From JAQVEB01 sp028698105 (GTDB taxonomy: Bacteria; Bacteroidota; Bacteroidia; Bacteroidales; Dysgonomonadaceae), in contig CAXYYA010000013.1 in NCBI GenBank assembly GCA_964293155.1, positions 1 to 64,000 on the forward strand: 64,000 nucleotides of DNA, read 5' to 3'. Each line of letters starts with the position of its first letter. Positions within the stretch are counted from its first letter, which is position 1. Under the pieces are notes generated by a model. The model did not search any database and was not told the DNA's origin. It worked only from the letters and a program-made list of their open reading frames with translations. The translations under genes and the position numbers were made by a program. Positions 59,918 through 64,000 of this stretch are shown in pieces.

Positions 59918-62344
59918 ATGTTTTTCAAAATGAAATATCTGTATTTGATCGCAACCGTTTTGCTGTTGAATATCTTATCGGGATATGCAACGGAACCGGT
60001 ACGATTAATTCCTCAACCTTCCGAAGTCGAACAATTTGATGGCCTTTTTTCATTACGCGATAACATCAAAATCATCGGAAACAGTGAAACGAAGAACGAA
60101 GCAACATTTTTAGCAAATGTGCTGCAAAAAGGATTTGGACACACGCCGAAAATCGAAACAAGAGGACAGCGAATTAAGCTTCAAATAGACAAAGGTTTAA
60201 AAAATCAGTTGGGTGCGGAAGGTTATCTTCTTTCAACTACCGGGAAGAATATCATTCTGAAAGCGGCAACTTCCGCCGGTATTTTTTACGGCATACAAAC
60301 CTTCAGACAGTTGCTCCCGGCTGATTTTGAGCACAACAACGCCGCAAAGGCTGTTGATATTCCCCGTGTGGAAATTACGGATAAACCGCGTTTCTCCTGG
60401 CGAGCGTTTATGTTGGACGAATCGAGGCATTTCAAAGGTGCGGAGGAAGTGAAAAAACTGTTGGATGAAATGGCGCGACTGAAAATGAATACGTTTCATT
60501 GGCACCTTACTGACGATCAGGGTTGGAGAATCGAAATAAAGAAATACCCAAAGCTAACGGAAATCGGCTCCAAACGAAACGATACACAAACAGCACGTAG
60601 AAGCGAGGGCAGAACCGGAAAACCACACGAAGGGTTTTATGCGCAAGAACAGATCAAAGATATTATTCGGTACGCAGCCGACCGACACATTACCATTGTT
60701 CCTGAAATTGAAATGCCCGGGCACGCCATGGCGGCTATAGCGGCGTATCCGTGGCTCGGCTCGCTGGGGACAACCACCGAAGTTCCCGTTACGTTCGGGA
60801 AAATGGATGATTCATTTAATATATCCGACCCTAATGTAATTCAGTTTCTGAAAGACGTACTGGATGAAGTGATGGCGCTTTTTCCCGGAAAAGTGATTCA
60901 TATCGGCGGAGATGAAGTAAATTTCAAAACGTGGGAGAATTCACAGGCAGTACAGGATTTTATGAAGAAAGAAAACCTGAAAACGCCCGTTGACCTGCAA
61001 ATTTACTTTACCAATCTTATTTCAAATTATATTGACAGTAAAGGGAAACGCATGATGGGTTGGAACGAAATTATGGGCGATGATATCCACGGAGAAAGAA
61101 CGGCCAACGATACGAAACCCGGACAAAAACTGGCTAAATCGGCTATCGTTCATTTTTGGAAAGGAAACCTCGATTTAATTAACCGCGCTGTGGCAGAAGG
61201 ATACGATGTAGTCAATTCAAACCATTGGGACACCTATCTGGATTACACGTACGAACGTTTACCGTTATCAAAATCGTATGCATTTAATCCCATTCCCGAC
61301 GGACTGGATAAAAAGTACCAATCCCATATTCTGGGATACGGCACGCAAATATGGAGTGAATGGCTACCGACTGTGGAGAGTATGGAAAAACAAATTTTTC
61401 CCCGTTTAGCCGCTTACGCCGAAGTAGGATGGACAAAATTGGATAACAAAGATTACAACCGTTTTCTGCGCGCGCTCGAAAACCTGAAGAAACGGTGGAA
61501 CACTGAAGGAATTTACTACACTCCTGATTTGCCCGGTGCGCAGAAAATTGATGAACGAACCCAATATTTTCCCAAACAGCAAATCCCCATAAGGCAATTG
61601 CCCTCCAAAGATAAAGTTTGGGTGTTTATCATGGCCGGTCAATCCAATATGTCAGGCCGCGGGCTGGTGGCGCCGCAAGATACCGTTCCCCAACAAAACA
61701 TCATCACCATAAATGATAAAAACGAATGGATTCAGGCAAAAGAACCATTGCATTTCTATCAACCCAACCTCACGGGACTGGATTGTGGAATGTCGTTTGC
61801 CCGGAAACTCGCAAGCGAAGTGGATAACGATATAACCATCGCCATACTTCCCGCTGCCGTTGGCGGAAGTTCAATAAAATATTGGCTCAACGATTCCATC
61901 TTTAACGGCGTGCATTTGCGAAGCAATCTGATCGAGAAAATTAATTTGGCCAAACAGTACGGTACGTTGAAAGGAGTTTTGTGGCATCAGGGAGAAAGCG
62001 ATGCCACTCCCGAAAAAATACCCGAATACGAGTGCAATCTGAAAAAACTGTTTTATCTGATGCGTTTTATTGCGCAAGACAACGATTTGCCGATTGTTGC
62101 AGGCGAATTGGGGACTAAAGCCGTTGATAAAACTATGAAAGAAAATTGGTCTAAAATAACAACCATCATTCACAAAGTAGTTGCCGAAACACCGGATACG
62201 TATATCGTAAACACCGGCGATTTGAACGTGAAAGCAGATCATGTACATTTTGATGCGCCTTCGCAACGGCTTTTGGGTGAAAGATATGCTGAAAAATTTT
62301 CCGTGATCCTGAAAGAAAAAAACGCATCCGGTTTTAAAAATTAA
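59918..62344 (+). CDS. GH20 hexosaminidase fused to an SGNH/SASA-type esterase
   Basis: An 808-residue bifunctional secreted enzyme. Residues 1-22 form a signal. A GH20b domain (PVRLIPQPSEVEQFDGLFSL) and the GH20 barrel follow, with HWHLTDDQGWRIEIKKYP, PEIEMPGHA and the catalytic D332-E333 in IHIGGDEVNF. The C-terminal 240 residues are an SGNH hydrolase of the sialate O-acetylesterase-like (PF03629) type: GQS576NMSGRG supplies the nucleophile and WH690QGESDA the later block, with HVHFD near the end giving the His. The pair would remove O-acetyl groups and terminal N-acetylhexosamine. It starts four bases after the other GH20 gene. Confidence 0.88.
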   Translation: MFFKMKYLYLIATVLLLNILSGYATEPVRLIPQPSEVEQFDGLFSLRDNIKIIGNSETKNEATFLANVLQKGFGHTPKIETRGQRIKLQIDKGLKNQLGAEGYLLSTTGKNIILKAATSAGIFYGIQTFRQLLPADFEHNNAAKAVDIPRVEITDKPRFSWRAFMLDESRHFKGAEEVKKLLDEMARLKMNTFHWHLTDDQGWRIEIKKYPKLTEIGSKRNDTQTARRSEGRTGKPHEGFYAQEQIKDIIRYAADRHITIVPEIEMPGHAMAAIAAYPWLGSLGTTTEVPVTFGKMDDSFNISDPNVIQFLKDVLDEVMALFPGKVIHIGGDEVNFKTWENSQAVQDFMKKENLKTPVDLQIYFTNLISNYIDSKGKRMMGWNEIMGDDIHGERTANDTKPGQKLAKSAIVHFWKGNLDLINRAVAEGYDVVNSNHWDTYLDYTYERLPLSKSYAFNPIPDGLDKKYQSHILGYGTQIWSEWLPTVESMEKQIFPRLAAYAEVGWTKLDNKDYNRFLRALENLKKRWNTEGIYYTPDLPGAQKIDERTQYFPKQQIPIRQLPSKDKVWVFIMAGQSNMSGRGLVAPQDTVPQQNIITINDKNEWIQAKEPLHFYQPNLTGLDCGMSFARKLASEVDNDITIAILPAAVGGSSIKYWLNDSIFNGVHLRSNLIEKINLAKQYGTLKGVLWHQGESDATPEKIPEYECNLKKLFYLMRFIAQDNDLPIVAGELGTKAVDKTMKENWSKITTIIHKVVAETPDTYIVNTGDLNVKADHVHFDAPSQRLLGERYAEKFSVILKEKNASGFKN

Positions 62345-62363
62345 AGATAATATTCATCGCTCA

Positions 62364-62396
62364 TTGCCTCTATTCAAAATAAGTACATTACATTTG
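62364..62396 (+). promoter_or_regulatory. Possible internal promoter before the Gfo/Idh gene
   Basis: TTG at 62364-62366 and TACATTTG at 62389-62396 resemble the -33/-7 boxes, with a 22-base spacing that is slightly long. Confidence 0.4.
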
Positions 62397-62429
62397 CAGA
62401 ACCCCAAACGAAATCATTAATCAATTCAT

Positions 62430-63437
62430 ATGAAAGTCAAAATCATTTTCTTAGTCGGTTTGTTGGTGGGCATGGGGTTTTTATTCGCCACGCACGCCCA
62501 AATAAAAATAGGAATTATCGGATTAGACACCTCGCATTCAACGGCATTTACACAGCTTCTGAATGGTGACAATAAGAAAGCGGAGTACAACGACTTCAAA
62601 ATTGTGGCTGCGTATCCTTACGGATCCAAAACCATAAAATCGAGCTACGATCGTATTCCGGGTTATATTGAACAAGTTGAAAAACTGGGAGTTGAAATCG
62701 TTCCTTCCATCGCAGATTTATTGAAGAAAGTAGATTGTGTGATGCTCGAAACCAACGACGGAAATCTGCATCTGGAGCAGGCAAATGAGGTCTTCAAATC
62801 GGGTAAAATCATGTTTATAGATAAGCCCATCGGGGCATCGTTGGCTCAGACGATCGCCATTTTTGAGCTATCGAAAAAATACAATGTACCTATTTTCTCT
62901 TCATCGGCGCTACGTTTTGTAAAGCAGACTCAAAAGTTACGAAACGGAGAACTCGGCCGGGTTGTTGGAGCCGACTGCTATTCTCCCGCCCACAAAGAAC
63001 CGTCTCATCCCGATTTTGGCTGGTATGGCATTCATGGCGTAGAAACGTTGTTCTCCGTTATGGGAACAGGCTGTGTTTCGGTAAATCGCATGTCGGCAGA
63101 CAGCACCGATGTGGTGGTAGGAAAATGGGCAGATGGCCATATTGGCACTTTTCGTGGAATTCAGCAGGGAAAACAGGGATATGGAGGCACGGCTTTCACA
63201 ACCAAGGGCATCGTTCCGGTTGGCACTTACGAAGGATACGAATCGCTTTTGATGGAGATTCTCAATTTCTTCAAAACACGTGTAGCGCCCGTTTCCGAGA
63301 AAGAAACCATCGAAATTTTCACGTTTATGGAAGCTTCGAACGAAAGCAAGCGAAAAGACGGAAAAATTATTTCGATGGAAGACACTTACCGCAAGGGAGT
63401 TAACGACGCAAAAAAACTGATTCGAAAATTGAAATAA
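62430..63437 (+). CDS. Secreted Gfo/Idh/MocA-family oxidoreductase
   Basis: A 335-residue NAD(P)-dependent sugar or inositol oxidoreductase. It carries a signal peptide (VGLLVGMGFLFATHAQ), so it works in the periplasm, unusual for the family. The Rossmann motif is KIGIIGLDTSHS, the catalytic loop FIDKPIG (usually EKP), and the second part carries HPDFGWYGIHGVETLF. Secreted members are linked to periplasmic glycoside oxidation in Bacteroidetes. It follows the GH20-esterase gene by 85 bases with a possible promoter of its own. Confidence 0.78.
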   Translation: MKVKIIFLVGLLVGMGFLFATHAQIKIGIIGLDTSHSTAFTQLLNGDNKKAEYNDFKIVAAYPYGSKTIKSSYDRIPGYIEQVEKLGVEIVPSIADLLKKVDCVMLETNDGNLHLEQANEVFKSGKIMFIDKPIGASLAQTIAIFELSKKYNVPIFSSSALRFVKQTQKLRNGELGRVVGADCYSPAHKEPSHPDFGWYGIHGVETLFSVMGTGCVSVNRMSADSTDVVVGKWADGHIGTFRGIQQGKQGYGGTAFTTKGIVPVGTYEGYESLLMEILNFFKTRVAPVSEKETIEIFTFMEASNESKRKDGKIISMEDTYRKGVNDAKKLIRKLK

Positions 63438-63518
63438 TAAAAATGCGTTACGCAAGATATGGCATGTTTGCATGAGTTTCCCGTTTAAATAACATCAACA
63501 CAAGAAAACAAACCCTTT

Positions 63519-64000
63519 ATGGATATGACATCCGTGCAACATTCCACCTATAATCCGGTTACACGGAATACGGAAGGAGAAAAGTTCAAAAAATCGAGGT
63601 TGAAATCCATTGACGCCTTAAGAGGCTTCGATATGTTTTGGATTATGGGGATCGGAAGCGCTATCTTTCAGATCGCCGAAATACAAAAAACGCCGTTTTG
63701 GTCGGCCCTGGCCTTGCAATTCGAACATCCGTATTGGAACGGTTTTACGTTTTGGGACCTGATCTTCCCGTTGTTTATGTTTCTCTCGGGATTATCGTCT
63801 CCGTTCTCCGTTAACAACCAACTAAAAAAAGGACGTTCTAAGCAGCAGATTTTATGGAAAGTTGTGAAACGCGGAATGATTTTGGTTCTGTTGGGAATAA
63901 TTTACAACGCACAGGGACTTGTTCTTAAACCTCTTGATGAATATCGCTACGCGAGTGTGTTAGGTAAAATCGGGTTAAGTTATATTTTTGCGAACATAAT
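63519..64000 (+). CDS. HGSNAT-like/DUF5009 membrane acyltransferase (3' end beyond the window)
   Basis: The first 160 codons of a multi-pass membrane acyltransferase; the window ends before the stop. The opening SIDALRGFDMFWIMGIGS and WDLIFPLFMFLSGLSSPFS are hallmarks of the heparan-alpha-glucosaminide N-acetyltransferase/DUF5009 group, which moves acetyl across the membrane to an amino sugar. A soluble N-terminal tail of about 40 residues precedes the first helix. It lies 81 bases after the Gfo/Idh gene and probably belongs to the same locus. Activity on glucosamine is inferred from the family. Confidence 0.8.
   Translation, partial: MDMTSVQHSTYNPVTRNTEGEKFKKSRLKSIDALRGFDMFWIMGIGSAIFQIAEIQKTPFWSALALQFEHPYWNGFTFWDLIFPLFMFLSGLSSPFSVNNQLKKGRSKQQILWKVVKRGMILVLLGIIYNAQGLVLKPLDEYRYASVLGKIGLSYIFANI

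Overview
The window reads as chromosomal DNA of a member of the Bacteroidales. The evidence is promoters of the TAnnTTTG (-7) type, few strong Shine-Dalgarno sites, a SusC/SusD pair, the type IX secretion translocon SprA, DUF1080 and DUF5687 proteins, a two-domain RidA-like protein and several glycoside hydrolases. A Dysgonomonas/Proteiniphilum-like anaerobe is plausible, but that is inference. I saw no rRNA, tRNA, insertion sequence, prophage or CRISPR.

Layout. 1-6.3 kb: small housekeeping genes (YkgJ-like cysteine cluster protein, lipoprotein, FemAB/GNAT-like transferase, PlsC acyltransferase, kdsB-nfeD pair, folK), with a candidate short RNA at about 2.34-2.40 kb. 6.5-14.5 kb: secreted sugar isomerase-like protein, a long RSH (p)ppGpp synthetase with a lost HD motif, a DUF1080 lipoprotein plus a GH2 beta-mannosidase, and L-serine dehydratase. 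14.6-18.7 kb: a three-gene unit of FNT-type channel, multi-pass DUF6057-like protein and a TolB-like lipoprotein carrying a CxxCH motif. 18.7-31.4 kb: two-domain Rid protein, ruvA, the giant sprA, an orphan ECF sigma factor, proS and menA. 31.5-34.0 kb (minus strand): GH29 fucosidase, a secreted protein and a TPR lipoprotein.

34.05-36.5 kb looks like an accessory insert. It has eleven tandem 21-bp units, each built around a TGTAGGA/TCCTACA dyad, followed by an AT-rich gene of the AIPR (abortive infection) family. 36.6-46.5 kb returns to core-like genes: HerA-like ATPase, DUF5687/ABC exporter pair, zinc metallopeptidase, DUF1080 and TPR proteins, and MscS overlapping a membrane-bound MutS-like ATPase.

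46.5-64.0 kb is a polysaccharide utilisation locus for an N-acetylhexosamine-containing glycan. It holds a XylR-type AraC regulator, a sugar MFS permease, nagA and nagB, then SusC, SusD, a FAS1 lipoprotein, a heparinase II/III-like lyase, a GH20 enzyme, a GH20-SGNH esterase fusion, a secreted Gfo/Idh oxidoreductase and the start of an HGSNAT-like acyltransferase cut by the window end. The logic is outer-membrane capture, periplasmic lyase/esterase/hexosaminidase degradation, uptake of GlcNAc-like sugar, then deacetylation and deamination into glycolysis. The most unusual features are the phased dyad array next to the AIPR gene, the enzyme mix of the PUL, the CxxCH TolB-like protein and the candidate short RNA.
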